A DNA stretch of 64,000 bases from Neodontobutis hainanensis (GCA_024349245.1 JALDNG010000472.1:1-64000), one strand, 5' to 3'; shown: positions 11,123 to 23,036, counted from the first letter of the stretch. Made by a program: numbers and translations. Notes: generated by a model from the sequence alone, not told the origin.

Positions 11123-14100
11123 TACATTTACATTTACATTTAGTCATTTAGCAGACGCTTTTATCCAAAGCGACTTACAAGTGAGGAAAACAATGGAAGC
11201 AATTTCAACAACACAAGGTAACAAAAAGCATAAGTGCACAAAAAAACTAGTCAGTTAAAAACCTAGCACAGCATACAAAGCTAAGGATAGGAAAGATTTT
11301 TATTTTTATTTTTTTTTTTTTTTTTTAAGAAGGAATTGATAGAAGGAAGTTAAGAATTTAGTGTTTGTCAGTCAGGTGTTGACAAAAGAGATATGTTTTC
11401 AAGCGTTTTTTAAATATGTCTACAGAATCTGCTGATCTTGTAGCAGCAGGTAGATCATTCCACCAATGTGGAACAGATCCAGAGAAAGTATGTGAGAGGG
11501 ATTTTTTTCATTTTTGGGATGGTACCACCAGACGTTGTTCATTTGCAGATCACAGGGATCTGGTAGGAACATAGGTCTGTATCAGTGAGTGAAGGTATGA
11601 AGGGGCGGAGCCAGTGGTGGTCTTGTAGGGCAAGAGCATAGCTTTGAACTTAATGCGTGCCTCAACCGGGAGCCAATGTAACCTAATGAGGAGAGGAGTT
11701 ACGTGCGCTCTCTTCGGTTCTTTAAAGACCACTCTTGCTGCTGCATTCTGGATGAGCTGCAGAGGTTTGGTTGTGCAGGCAGGGAGTCCAGCCAGAAGAG
11801 CATTGCAATAATCCAGTTTGGACAAGACAAGAGCCTGAACTAGGATTTGCGTCGAGTGCTCCGATAGGAAAGGTCTAATTTTCCTAATGTTGTAGAGGAT
11901 GAATCTACAGGACCTGGTGGTGCTGGCAACATGACTTGTGAAGTTTAGTTGATCATCAATTACCACTCCCAGATTTCTGGCAGTGCTGGACGGTGTAATG
12001 GTTGATGAGCCTAGTTGAATGGAGAGGTTGTGGCGGGTTTTTGGGTTGGCAGGAATCACTAGCAGTTCTGTTTTTCCAAGGTTCAGCTGCAGGTGATGGT
12101 CCTGCATCCAAAGTGAGATGTCACTCAGGCACGCCGAGACACGAGCAGAGACCGTCGGATCATCAGGTTGAAATGACAAGTGGAGTTGAGTGTCATCTGC
12201 AGCAGTGATAGGAAAAGCCATGCTTCTGAATGACAGAGCCAAGAGATGTCATGTGAATGGAAAAGAGTAGCGGTCCAAGCACTGAGCCCTGAGGCACCCC
12301 TGTATTAAGATGTTGGGGCTCAGAGACCTCATCTCTCCAGGATACTCTGAATGACCTACCCGAGAGGTAAGACTTGAACCATTGCAACGCCATTCCAGAG
12401 ACACCCATCGCACTGAGAGAAGACAAGAGGATGTGATGGTTAACAGTGTCAAAGGCAGCAGACAGATCCAGTAAGATGAGGACAGATGACTTGGATGTTG
12501 CCTTTGCCAGTCTCAGGGCTTCGATGACTGAGAGCAGTGCAGTTTCGGTGGAATGTCCGCTCTTGAACCCAGACTGGTTCTGGTCCAGGAGGTTGTTCCG
12601 TGTGAGAAAGGAGGAGAGCTGGTTAAACACTACTCGCTCCAGAGCTTTGGCAGTAAAGGGAAGGAGGGAAACCGGTCTGTAGTTTTCTAACAGTGAAGGG
12701 TTGAGAGTGGGTTTCTTAAGTAGTGGTGTGATGCGGGCCTCTTTGAAAGCTGTGGGGAATGACACAGTGGACAGAGATGAGTTGATGATGTGGGTGAGAG
12801 CAGGCACGACAGATGGAGAGATGGCCTGAAGGAGATGTGTGGGGATGGGATCCAGAGGGCAGGTGGTAGGGTGGTTAGAACTTATGACCTTGGAAACGTC
12901 CGCTTCAGTTAGAGGAGAAAAAGAAGGGAGCAAACAGGGTTGTGAAAGAGTTCAACAGGTGCTGGCGCAGAAAACTGACTGCTGATGGCAGTTGTTTTCT
13001 TTACAAAGAAAGACGCAAAATCATCAGCTGTTAACTCTGATGAAGGAGGGGGAGCAGGTGGACAAAGGAGGGCAGAGAAGGTTTTAAAGAGAGTGCGTGA
13101 GTCAGGTGAGTTGATTAACTTAGAATGGTAGTAGTCAGTTTTTGCAGAAGTGACATCAGCAGAGAAATTAGAGAGGAGAGACTGGTAGATATAGAGGTCA
13201 GTGAGATCTTTTGACTTGTGCCATTTTCTCTCAGCTGACCGGAGGCTGGTGCGATGCTCACGTAGAACATCGGATAACCAGGGGGCAGACGAGGATGTAC
13301 GAGCTGGTCTGGATATAGGAGGGCATAAGTTGTCCAAGCAGGATGTAAGCGTGGAGCACAGTGTGTCAGTGGCAGTGTTGGTGTTTAAAAGCGAGAGCTC
13401 CTCAAGAGGGGGAAGCGCAGAAGAGACGGCAGAGGAAAAGCGGGAGGGACTGAGTGAACGCAGATAACGTCGGAAAGTGACCAGCGGTAAAACTGTTGCA
13501 GTGTCTGGAGAAGTTAGATCGAGGTCAAGAGTTACGAAGAAATGATCCGAAGTGTGCAGAGGCATGACCCGTGTGTGCCGAGCGGAGCAGTACCTTATGT
13601 AGATAAGATCTAGTTGGTTACCAGACTTGTGAGTTGCTGATGTGGAGACCTGCTTGAGGTCAAATGATGCAGTCAGGTTATTGAAATTAGCAGCCTGTGG
13701 CTTTCCAAGGTGGATGTTGAAGTCTCCTAATACCACCAGAGGAGTACCATCCTCAGGGAAGGATGAAAGAAGCACGTCCAACTCCTCCAAGAAATGTCCA
13801 AGCTGACCTGATAGATAACTACAAAGTGACTTTTAACAGGGTGGGTGATGGTAACAGCATGGAACTCGAAGGAGCTGTTGTCACACAAGGGTGCTAGCTG
13901 TTTGAACTTCCAGTCAGTAGGTATAAGTAATCCGGTCCCTCCACCCCTTCCTGTGAGGCAAGGACTGTGGGAGAAAGTGTGATTATGGGAGAGGGCAGCG
14001 AGAGTGGCAGAGTCCTCTGGTTTGATCCATGTTTCTGTAAGTGCTACAACTGAAAGACCAGAATGTTGAACAAAAGCTGAAATGAAATCAGCTTTGTTCA

Positions 14101-14790
14101 CAGCAGACTGACAGTTCCACAAGCCTATTGAGAAAGTAGAAGAGGCAGTTATGGATGGTGATATAACATGCAGATTGTTATGGTTGCATCTCCTTTTGCA
14201 TAAAACAGATGAAAATGTCCATGGAGAAATGACAGTAGGAATTTGAAAACACATTGAAGAGGAGCAGAAAAGACAATAGACAAGTAGAGAGTAAAGTATG
14301 AAGAGTAAGTTTTAAGTGCAAACAATTGGTACAAAAAGTGCAATACTCAAGTGCCCTGCTCGGTGGAGTCGAGTGCAGGTAGAGTCGATGGTCTTTACTC
14401 TCTTAGGTCTTCAACGCGATGACGGCTGCCGTGACCGCTGCCGCGGTGTTTCACACTTATATACCCGTCTGATTCAAGAATTGAAATCAGCAGGTCACGC
14501 CTCCAAAAGGCCGTAAACAACTCAAACGAAACCAGGCGGCGAGCAGGTGAGAGTGAACGCCGGTGCACCACGTGACAAAGTCGTAGTAATGCACAGAGCG
14601 GTTTTCTCAGCAATAACACGGCACTAAGCTCAAAAATGACAAGAATCAAATACACTTACACGGTTCTGTAGGCTTCTGCTGCTAAGTTGCTTCTCCTGAC
14701 TCGCTTGTGTCAATCACCGAGCCGCACGCACGTCGTGTGGCTAGCTGGCTAGCAAGAGGCTAGAGAGCCCTTACACGGCTAAATATATAG
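11123..14790 (-). mobile_element. L2-clade LINE, nearly full length, copy A
   Basis: This minus-strand LINE has a probable 5' region (about 14790-14260), an APE-type endonuclease, a reverse transcriptase, a C-terminal domain and a 3' untranslated tail. The tail ends in gcgtctgctaaatgacta followed by short aaatgta repeats at 11123. The exact 5' limit is uncertain because no target duplication was found. The 3' tail is nearly the same as that of the L2 copy at 35.8-37.1 kb and of the SINE at 48.3 kb. An older L2 3' end begins just beyond its 5' side at 14826. Confidence 0.85.
11550..14254 (-). pseudogene. L2 LINE ORF (endonuclease plus reverse transcriptase), frameshifted
   Basis: This would encode the protein that nicks the target and copies the LINE RNA. 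Endonuclease motifs are visible in order: GLWNCQSAVNK, LTETWI, GRGGGTGLLI in 14254-13727, then after a frameshift near 13800 LGDFNIHLG, QLDLIYI and SDHFFVTLDL. A second frameshift near 12920 leads to the reverse transcriptase: ITPLLKKP, NYRPVSLLP, QSGFKSGHSTETALL, LLDLSAAFDTVNH and GVPQGSVLGPLLF. At 12196-12204 the expected YADD box is broken: the frame runs out as YHCCR-stop, while the next frame resumes as ADDTQLHLSF. The last segment contains LDYCNALLAGLP and LHWLPVEARIKFK, the standard L2 C-terminus. Three frameshifts make it inactive. The YADD lesion is identical in the copy at 36.07 kb. Confidence 0.85.
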
Positions 14791-14825
14791 CATTACTTAG
14801 CTATTTAGCCGAGCTAATAACTTTT

Positions 14826-15318
14826 CCCCATCAATATTACGTCTTGATTACTGCAATGCACTTTTCTCTGGCCTACCAGCTAGCTCCATTTCCAAATTAC
14901 AATACATTTAAAACTCTGCTGCTAGACTACTCACACACACCAAGCATTCTGCACATATCTCCCCAATTCTGCATGATCTTCACTGGCTTCCCGTAGTTTA
15001 CCGTATTAAATACAAACTTCTCCTACTCGCTTTTAAGTCTCTGCACGGCCTTGCTCCCCCCTACCTCTGTAACCTGCTTCTCCCCTACACCCCTACACGC
15101 CCTTTACGATCTGCTGATTCCAGCCTTCTCGTTGTCCTCGGCATCGCCTTGCTTCAATGGGGTTCAGTGGGTTTTTTTCACTTACTGTACTTGCGCTCTC
15201 ATTTGTCTATTGTTGTTCTGTCTGCTCTCTTTGTCAATTGTCCTTATTGTTGTTTGTTTATTGTAAAGCGTCCTTGAGCTCTGGAAAGGCGCTATATAAA
15301 TAAAACTTCTTATTATTA
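14826..15318 (+). pseudogene. L2-type LINE 3' end fragment, a second family
   Basis: The plus strand reads RLDYCNALFSGLPASSISKL, then after a stop NSAARLLTHTKHSAHISPIL, HDLHWLPVVYRIKYKLLLL and APPYLCNLL. This is the C-terminal end of an L2-type protein. The 3' untranslated region ends in ctggaaaggcgctatataaa and an attatta-like tail. It is a different family from the adjacent copy A because the tail sequence differs. 5' truncated. Confidence 0.75.
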
Positions 15319-16164
15319 CATTGAGTACGGTAATTTAGAATTCGATGTTAATTATAATACTATTAAGGTAGAATTTAAAATTTATTTTTACTGGCTTTGC
15401 TTTATGCTTTAAAAAATTAATCCAGATATACAATATATCATGGCATTTCTTGCTCAAATCTAAACACTATTTGCATTGCGAACATGGTTATTAAACATAG
15501 TTTAACAGAAAAACAATAGATTTATTCATGCTAGCTGTAATAATTAAAGTGATCGAATTAAGGATGTTATGGTTTTGACATATAATGTGAAAATGAGCGC
15601 AACTTGGTATACATTATTCACCGGTGCTCTACACAATGACTGTAGAAAATACGCTACGGTAGAAATCCGTCAATGCTCTGAAGCCCACCGCTACTTATGC
15701 TAAAACCTAATCTTTTTAGTCACAGCCTAAGAGAAATTATTATAAGCCTATGATCATAATCTTGAAGCCCTGTTGTTATCTACCCTAACCCTGCGCTTTG
15801 TTATTGTAACACTATATGTACTGTACTAGTTTGGTAACATTTTAAGGTTATAATAGCACCTAATGTATTTTTGAATGTTTGTTTAAGCTATCCTCTAGGT
15901 GATCTAGACAGACTGGACCAGTGGGTGTTGAAGAAGAGGAGACAGAACTGGACTCCTACCTCTTCCAGTCGGTCGTGCAGTCAACACTTTGAGACGGATA
16001 GCTTCTGCACTGATCTGAGGGTACCTAAAACTTTATGTGTCATCTTTATTACAAGAACAGTACACACTGACCAATAGCACAACTGTATAATATGCCAGAG
16101 TAACATTAGTCCACATGGGTTATTGTAGAACTGTAGTTGTCTGTGAAGGTTCTCAGTCATCCAG
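15319..16164. other. No gene recognised
   Basis: AT-rich sequence. A short plus-strand frame at 15871-16077 has no recognisable similarity. Confidence 0.35.
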
Positions 16165-16345
16165 GACATCTTGAAGAAAGGGTTTGAGTAACAGCATCTG
16201 GACTAATTTTTCAAGGTGAAGACGTTTTGTCTCTAATTCCAAGAGACGTTATCAATTGACAAAGTTCCTTGGAATTGGAGACAAAACTTCTTCACCTTGA
16301 AAAATTAGTCCAGATGCTGTTAGTCAAACTTTTTCTTCTAGAACT
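16165..16345. repeat. Long inverted repeat made of two Penelope-like termini
   Basis: Arms 16170-16243 and 16268-16339 are inverted copies of each other (about 70 bp, few mismatches) around a 24-base centre. Each arm carries the terminal motif agcatctggactaattttt and a variant of gacgttttgtctctaattcc. The same sequence ends the Penelope-like fragments at 6.3 kb and 48.1 kb. This is a head-to-head remnant with no coding sequence left. Confidence 0.75.
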
Positions 16346-16759
16346 GTAGTTGTAGTTGTAGTAGAATTGTAGTCACAAGCGAGCAGCAGCTTTATCAGAA
16401 ACATCATTAATAACACGCAGGCCGTTAGGAGCAAAAATAAAACATGCTGTCAATAAAAAAAAGGACAAATAGAAAACATGCATCACTTACACTACAGACA
16501 TCTTATTAAGCAAAGAGAAACAGAAGTTGTTAAAACAGCAGGGCACAGAGGGTTATAATACTGACAAGTCTGATCTGAAGAGACACATTTTTAAAAGAGA
16601 GTAAAATAATCCACTTAAATTCATTTCTCTGATGGTATTTGGAATAATGTTTGATTGTTTAGAAGCTCGAACAGAAAATGCAGACTGACAGAAAGCTGTT
16701 TTTCTAATCTTTTTAGTTTACCAATTTGTTAGTATTTTTCTATTGAGATGCACTCTTTA
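16346..16759. other. No gene recognised
   Basis: AT-rich sequence beginning with short gtagttgta repeats next to the Penelope palindrome. No coding or RNA signal. Confidence 0.35.
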
Positions 16760-16960
16760 TACTTGTTATTTGCTCACTTTGCACACTACATTGCACCTAG
16801 ATTAGACACCTTCTCTCTCACCTGTTGAAACCAGTTAGAACCAGTGGATACATAGTGTGTACTGATAGTACTGATACAGTGGAAGGGAGAGCCTGCTTCC
16901 TGCGAGGGGCGTGGCCATAGATTACTATTACTTTTGTGGTGTCAAGTTGACTGTGGACAC
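16760..16960 (+). repeat. Dispersed repeat, copy 1 (copy 2 at about 51220-51900)
   Basis: The blocks attgcaccctagattag (cctagattag here), gttgaa-cagttagaac and ggaag followed by cctgcg-gag occur in the same order at 51.22-51.34 kb. The right part, gtcaagttgac plus a nearby acac, matches 51.84-51.89 kb. Class unknown. Poly-T follows at 16965. Confidence 0.5.
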
Positions 16961-17352
16961 AGTTTTTTTTTTTTTTTTAATAAAATAAAATATTAAATAT
17001 ATATCATATTATGAAGAGAAACAGTGTTTTCATGAATCTAAAATCATTTTATTTTATTTTAAAAGTATTTATAGTATTTTGGCTTTAATTGCACAATCTA
17101 CAGGTTATTTATGTACATTTAATACATGTTTTAACTCTATTTAGAAAAAGTATGTGACAGATAACAATCTTTCAGTATTATAGTTTAATCCCTAAAACCA
17201 GAAGTGGGAATAAACGCAGGATACTGGTGCAGATTCAGAAGCTTTTTTTGGTGGTTACCATCAACAAGTGTAATTGACTTTAGAATGCTCTTTCATTTGC
17301 TGTGTAATTTGATCTGTATTGTATTTTCTTATCAGCGTGTTTTTTGTGCAGC

Positions 17353-19225
17353 TTCTGAATGTGTTTCTGGGAATGTATGTTCTGTATGCCAAGTAATCTA
17401 CCCTTTAGATTTAAATGAGGTGCATGCCAGTTGCTGTGGTGAGAGGTATATTCTTGTGTCCTTTTTGCATTCCTTTGAATTTGCCATCTTTTTGTGAATT
17501 GCCACACAACAATTGTCAAGTATATTATGTATGTGTTTCATATTGTGTTGCAGCCAATCGTCAGATTTTTATTTAGACAACAGTGCAGTTAATGTGGAAG
17601 TGATGGAGGGGCCATCTGGCATATCTTCAGAGATTAGACCTTTGGACAATATGCTGGAAAGAAAGACGCTTCTTGATTGGTTAGTGGTGTTTTTCACAAA
17701 GCAATTCTTGTATATTGTATGATAATATTTTAAAAGGTGTGTATATACATATATATTTCTTTATTTTTTACCATGGAAGACCATACCAGACTTTGCTAAT
17801 GCTCTAGCTATGTACAGGAATTGGTGCTTCAGGGCCACAACATTGAACATCAGAGCAAGAAATGTCCTTGATAAGATTCTACAAAGCACTCCATGTTATG
17901 TGAGCAGGTCCTCTGCACTGCAGCCTTGAAGGTTTACCTTTAGTTCAATTAGTATATATATTGAAAAATATTATTTACCTCTTTTGTCCTTAAAAAAAGC
18001 GTCTTTGAAGGTGATCCTGCAACTAGTGAGGGAGTGAACAGGTTTTCCCGCCTAGTGCAGAAGTGGAAACATGGATTTAATTTGAACTTTTGAACTTTTG
18101 TGTGTTTATATATTGTACAATGTATAAAAACAAAAATAAGTCAAAACTATTAATGATCTTTCCAGTTACAGTGTGTATTTGAGTGTTATTGATGTAAAAT
18201 TTCTGTTTATTTTTTATTGGGAACACTTCAGTAACAAGAATTTTTGGTAGAAAGTGGTGTCTTTCTGATGGCTGGCAGACTGATTGGCCATGTTTTTTTA
18301 AATGGTGGACCCCCAATAACAGGGCTTAGACTAGAGTTGAGCCAGATACTCGGCTGAAACGAGTATCCGATACGGATACAGCACTTTTGCCGAGTACAAG
18401 TATTATACGAGTAATACAGCTAATATCAGTGCTCGGATTGAATAAAAATCCTCATTGGGTAGTTGACTGTGTCTGTGTTCGGTGACAGTGCCCCTCCCCT
18501 ACACACACAGCCGCTCTGCTCACTCACTCACTCAACACTGAGAAGAGAACAGCGCTCTTTCTCTCTCCGTCTCTTCCTCAGTCACTCAGGTTCGCGGGTC
18601 TTTTTTCCGTTAACTTTTACAATTTCTTCAGCTTCAGGTTTGTTTATAGTACTTATTAACCAGTAGAGTTCTGGTAAATGTGGGGTTTGTTTAGACGTGG
18701 TGATTGGTAGAATGCGACTAGCGTTGCGTCTCTGCCTGTTGGAAATTTGTTTTTCTTCACGCAAAAAATAAAGTAGTGGTTTAAAAACTACTATATTACA
18801 AATGAATTAGCCACACACACACACACACACACACACACTTCCGGGTTAGGCCACACCCAGTCCGAGTACAGATACAGATACAGATAATGCTGTACTCGCT
18901 CATCCCTAACTTAGACCTTCAATAGTTCATGTTCTTTGTGGACATCCATCTAAAACTGCTGTGGTAGAACTTGTGGACTGCCCAGACATTGATCTGCGGA
19001 ATAAGATTATGTTGGTGTGTCCATATTGCAACAGATTTGAACATGTTGTGAACATTAACTCAAGTATGTTTATGTATATTTTAACTCGAAGGAAACTCTG
19101 ACATTACAACCGACGAAAAGGAAAGTATTGAAAATTTGTGTTTTGCATGGGATCTTCCTCTAATGACCAAGGACAACAGAAGATGGCTATTTGAGAGGCT
19201 TCTACATCATCCAGTTCTAAAATGA
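17353..19225 (+). pseudogene. HECT E3 ligase-like (G2E3-like) gene remnant
   Basis: Exon-like pieces resemble the HECT-domain G2E3-like family that is expanded in fish. At 17353-17439, after a good acceptor, lies a C2HC zinc-finger-like motif CSVCQVIYPLDLNEVHASCC. At 17554-17690 lies a linker without clear similarity. At 18232-18331, after a cttcag acceptor, the reading is ESGVFLMAGRLIGHVFLNGG followed by PPITGLR. This continues after an inserted hAT element as PSIVHVLCGHPSKTAVVELV and then DCPDIDLRNKIMLVC up to a gtatgt donor near 19059. The last piece reads ENLCFAWDLPLMTKDNRRWL then FERLLHHPVLK and a stop. The first parts of the HECT domain and its C-terminal lobe with the catalytic cysteine are missing. 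Family name is from memory of the motif pattern and is moderately sure. The zinc-finger/transposase-like gene copy starts about 95 bp downstream on the same strand. Confidence 0.5.
18332..18908 (+). mobile_element. hAT-type non-autonomous element, copy 1, inside the HECT-like exon
   Basis: Termini are tagagttgagc and the inverse of tagggatgagc. The flanking 8-bp duplication is gcttagac (18324-18331) and acttagac (18909-18916), with one mismatch. Removing the element and one duplicate restores an uninterrupted reading of the HECT-like exon. The same family is at 32985-34239, with the same termini, same cgagtatccg and gagtacagatacagata motifs and an internal (CA)n tract. No transposase inside, so it needs a partner hAT enzyme. 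Confidence 0.8.
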
Positions 19226-19318
19226 TTTATATTAAAAAAATATATTTAATATAAAATTATTGAACGCATCAATCGTGTTCACGTGTGTTAACACCTTTAC
19301 ACTAGGCGCTTGCACTAG

Positions 19319-20254
19319 GTGTGCTTGCTAAAGTGGCAGATCTGAAGAAATATGGGAATGCAGCTGTACTTGCTCCTTTGGTGCATGATACTCAAATACA
19401 GGATGGTGTGTTTATTGAGTGTCTTGGTCAGAATGTGAAGGGGACCATCTTCTGTGTGTCTGCAGACACCCTGGCTGCTCATGGATTAGGTGGCTTTATA
19501 GAGTCATTCAGGGGAGGCTATGTGTGCAGATTCTGTATGGCCTCAAGTGAACAATTTCAAGAAACTGGGGGGTTGGTTCCTAGAAATAAAGCCACTCATG
19601 ACCTTCATGTAAAAAATGTCATGAAAAATGATCCTCCAACCAGTCAGTTTGGAGTTAAAGGCAGTTGTGTCTTTCATGAGTCACTGCAGTACTTCCACAC
19701 CATTACAGGCTTTCCTCCAGAGTCTACTGCATGATCTTTTGGAAGGCATTGTTCCTGTTGAACTTGCTCTTTGCATTAAAGAGATGAGTCATCTTAAACA
19801 CTTCTCTTTAGAATATTTAAACCAAAAGATCATGCCATTCCCATATGAGCACACTGATAAACTAAATCGACCTCAACCACTTCAGAAAAACTGTATGACT
19901 CGGGGAACAATTGGAGGCAATGCACATGAAAATGCCGCTCTGCTCAGACTACTTCCTCTACTTGTTAGCAACAAAGTACCAGAAGGTGATGCTGCATGAG
20001 CAGTTTTGATGGAGTTAAAGAAATTGGTTGAGTTGAGTTTGTGTCCATTGTTTACTCAAGAAATGTTGGCTTATTTTGCAATGAAAATTAGTGACCACAG
20101 TCAGATATTGAAAGAAACTTTTCCTGAGTTTAGGCTTTGTCCTAAACATCACTATGTGGAGCATTGTCCAAGTTTATTTAAGTGTTTTGGGCCTGTTTGG
20201 AACATGCTATTTGAGGTCAAACATTGCTTTTTTACAAAAAAATATTTAGCCTAA
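19319..20254 (+). pseudogene. Zinc-finger/transposase-like gene, copy 1 (5' truncated)
   Basis: Starting after an acceptor-like cttgcactag, three successive frames encode the central and C-terminal part of a protein family I know from fish genomes as uncharacterised, probably derived from a DNA transposase. Readings in order are APLVHDTQIQDGVF, FCVSADTLAAHGLGGFIESF, YVCRFCMASSEQF, FGVKGSCVFHESLQYFHTI; after a frameshift near 19730 LLHDLLEGIVPVELAL and GTIGGNAHENAALLRLLPLL; and after a stop near 20000 LCPKHHYVEHCPSLFKCFGP and FEVKHCFFTKKYLA. The CRFC pair and the D-LLEG-V, PKHHY-EH and E-KH-FF blocks match the second copy at 24.8-27.3 kb. The N-terminal zinc finger and the YxDDFE region are absent. 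Inactive. Confidence 0.6.
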
Positions 20255-21097
20255 TAAATAAGATTTATGTAACTTCATTGCATATAAATTTTTCATTCAT
20301 TTGGATTACATATTTTTAATGTAAACGTATTCATAAACTTAATGTGATAAATATATAAAAGTCCTATATAAATAAAACAAGTAACAATTAGATTTATGTA
20401 ATATTTTCAATTAATCCAATTTATTTTAAATTAATAAGAAATGGATTTATGTGTTATTATGTAATAATCCTATTTTACTTAAAATGCATCACATTTAAGT
20501 AATTTGTATTGATAAAACCAATGTATTTTAAAATTATATTTATAAATTTGTATTTACATATTCATCACCATTTCCCCTCCCCAATCACAATATACAACAC
20601 AAGAAAGAGCGGCCAGAGGGTCACTTCATTTCACATTTTTATTTTAGAAATAACAAGCACAAAAGGCAGCAAAAAGAGGAGCTAGCAAGAAAATCTGTGC
20701 TCACTTAAACTGTGTTGTGTGCAACCTCAACAAAAAATAAAGTACTTTCATTCTTTATTAACACACCAAGGTTAATTGCACTACTTTAAAATTGTTTTAT
20801 TTTTTTTTTGCCACAATCATCCTGTAACAAATAAATGCAAAGGATTTTAACAAACTGCAGGCATAGAACTTTTTCCTCAAAAATTATGCTTAAAAAAACT
20901 GTGCAAAACTTGAGGTAAACATAACAATCACAGACAATCAAACACTTGTTAACAATACACAAACATTTTTACAAACCTTTGACATGCAATAATTTGGAAA
21001 AATAGAGTGGTGGTTCTAACAAGTAGAAAAGTCAATAGGAAAAATGTAAATATCAGCATATCTCACAATGATTCACTGAAGCATCTTAATTTTCAGT
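20255..21097. other. AT-rich spacer and probable 3' untranslated region of the SAMD3-like gene
   Basis: 20260-20570 is extremely AT-rich with no coding signal. About 20630-21097 lies downstream of the minus-strand SAMD3-like stop codon and contains inverse aataaa signals (for example near 20752), so it is probably that gene's 3' untranslated region. Confidence 0.35.
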
Positions 21098-21948
21098 CCC
21101 TAAACTTTTGGCGACAGCTTGGTTGTATCCAGTTCCATCAGGATTTTCTGAAATGCTTCAAATGTGCACTTGAGGTCCTTTGGATAGTTTAAGTTAAGGG
21201 CATAAATTAGTCCAAAAAGCATCACACATCCAAGTGTGACACTTGGCAGGTTTTGCAGAACTTCAACTCCTTCAAGAACAGCACCAACATCTGAAGGTTC
21301 TTCTTCAGGACCAGCGCCCTCTGCTCGAATGTCATAGATGCCCATTGTTGTCTATGCAATGAGAGACTCAGCCTCCACACTTTCAGAGTCCTGGAGGATA
21401 AACAAAGAAAATAAGTTACCAATGTGTTCCAAGTTTTCCTATTGATTCAGTCATGTAATTGAAATGATAATTGTACTGTGTTCCTCCTTTGCCATGAATA
21501 ATGTATTAATTTCCCTATCTACACAAAATCTGAGATCAGCATAATGATGTGAGTGTTTCACAATTCTGATTTCATTTTTTCCTTACTTTGTAATACCAAA
21601 AGGATTATTTTATCCAGGTCATTTTTAGTTTGATCAATCATGCTCTGTACTGATTGCTGCATAGTTTAATCATACGCTGCACACTACACAGAAGGGCATA
21701 AACTAGACTGTGATACCAATGAGAAAATTAACATAATCAATGAAAATTAAAATTTGTAACATGACGAGAATAGCTTGACACACACTTACCACATATTCTT
21801 TGACAAGTGTCTCGATGTCTTCGTTGAGGTAGACATTTAGGCACCTCAGGATACAATCACGCCTGGTGTTTATGTCTTCATTCTCAAACAAGCATAAGAA
21901 GATCCCAAAAAACGTCATTAACTAACAGTTCAAGTAAGGCTACATTTT

Positions 21949-22757
21949 AAAGAGGTAGATCACCCATAATTTACAATTATGCCATACATTTTATTCAACT
22001 TTTGTTCATCTTTAGAACACAAATGAAGATCTCTTTTGAAGAAATATAGAAAACTTTGTTTCTCCATTGACAGCTACACAATCACCATTTTGACGCTTCA
22101 AATATTTCATAAAACTATTACATATGAATTGAGCAATTTAGTCCAAAGAGACATGATCGCATTATATAATGAACAGACTAAATTTAGGCTTTTATTTGTA
22201 TAAACATTGGTCAGCAAACATAAACAGAAGCTCAACCGAACCTGTTTAACACACTAGAACAAACCTCACTGGTTCTCGCACATCAATGCAAAAATTCCTT
22301 AAAGTTCCTTCCGTTTACTATAACTGATGTGAGTTAATGAATGTTTGTTAGAAAAAGCCTAACTTTAATCAATTAATTTCTTCACAAATTTTGGACTAAA
22401 CTGCTCAATTCATATGGAATAGTTTTATGATCCCTTGATAACATTTTTGAAATGTCAAAGTGGTGATTGTGTAGCTGTCAATGGAGGTACAGAAACCTCT
22501 CAGATTTTATTAAAAATATATTTGTGTTGTAGAGAGCCCTGCACATGACATGCGCGGGAAAAAAAAATTGTAAATGTAATTGTGCACACAATTTAGCAAA
22601 TCAAGGGAATGAATTATTAAATTGTGCGCACGATTTACTTTTTTCTTGCATGTCATGTGGGGGGCTCCGTAGTGTTTCGAAGATAAGTTACGGGTTTGGA
22701 ACGTCATTAGGTTCAGTTAATAAGACTTTTTTATTTCTGGGTGAACTAATACACTAT
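21949..22757. mobile_element. Non-autonomous DNA transposon with long internal inverted repeats, in a SAMD3-like intron
   Basis: The left end, gaggtagatcacccataat, and the right end, the inverse of tagttcacccagaaataaa, form terminal inverted repeats of a widespread fish type. Inside, acagctacacaatcacca at about 22070 is repeated inversely near 22465, and atatgaattgagcaattt with tagtcca is repeated inversely near 22395. The two halves fold back on each other. A smaller MITE sits in the right arm. Confidence 0.6.
22533..22668. mobile_element. 136-bp MITE nested in the larger DNA element
   Basis: Ends are agagccctgcacatgacatg and the inverse of gcatgtcatgtggggggctc. The centre is itself palindromic, with gtgcacacaattta facing taaattgtgcgcac. 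A gtag direct repeat flanks it at 22529-22532 and 22669-22672. No coding capacity. Confidence 0.65.
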
Positions 22758-22989
22758 TATATAACACTATACACAGACAATAATCGTATTTTTTTAGCAA
22801 CTTATTTATATAAATAATGCTTTAAAAATATTGTGCATAAATAATAATGCCAATAAAGTTCTTTAATTTAAATAGAGAGAAACCGAAAGACTGTGTGTAT
22901 GTGTGTGAGAGAGATTGAGATGTCCTCACTAATAAATCATATACATGTGTATTTAATGTGTAAGAAAGATTGTGTTCTTGGCATCTAAG

Positions 22990-23036
22990 AGGGATAGAGT
23001 GTGTGTGTGTGCGTGTGCGTGTGTGTGCGAGAGAGA
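22990..23036. repeat. (GT)n/(GA)n microsatellite
   Basis: Interrupted gtgtgtgtgcgtgtgcgtgt followed by gagagagagag, within a SAMD3-like intron. Confidence 0.8.

Noticed and set aside
12446..13467. Plus-strand frames within the L2 copy
   Set aside because: Antisense shadows of the L2 endonuclease/reverse transcriptase.
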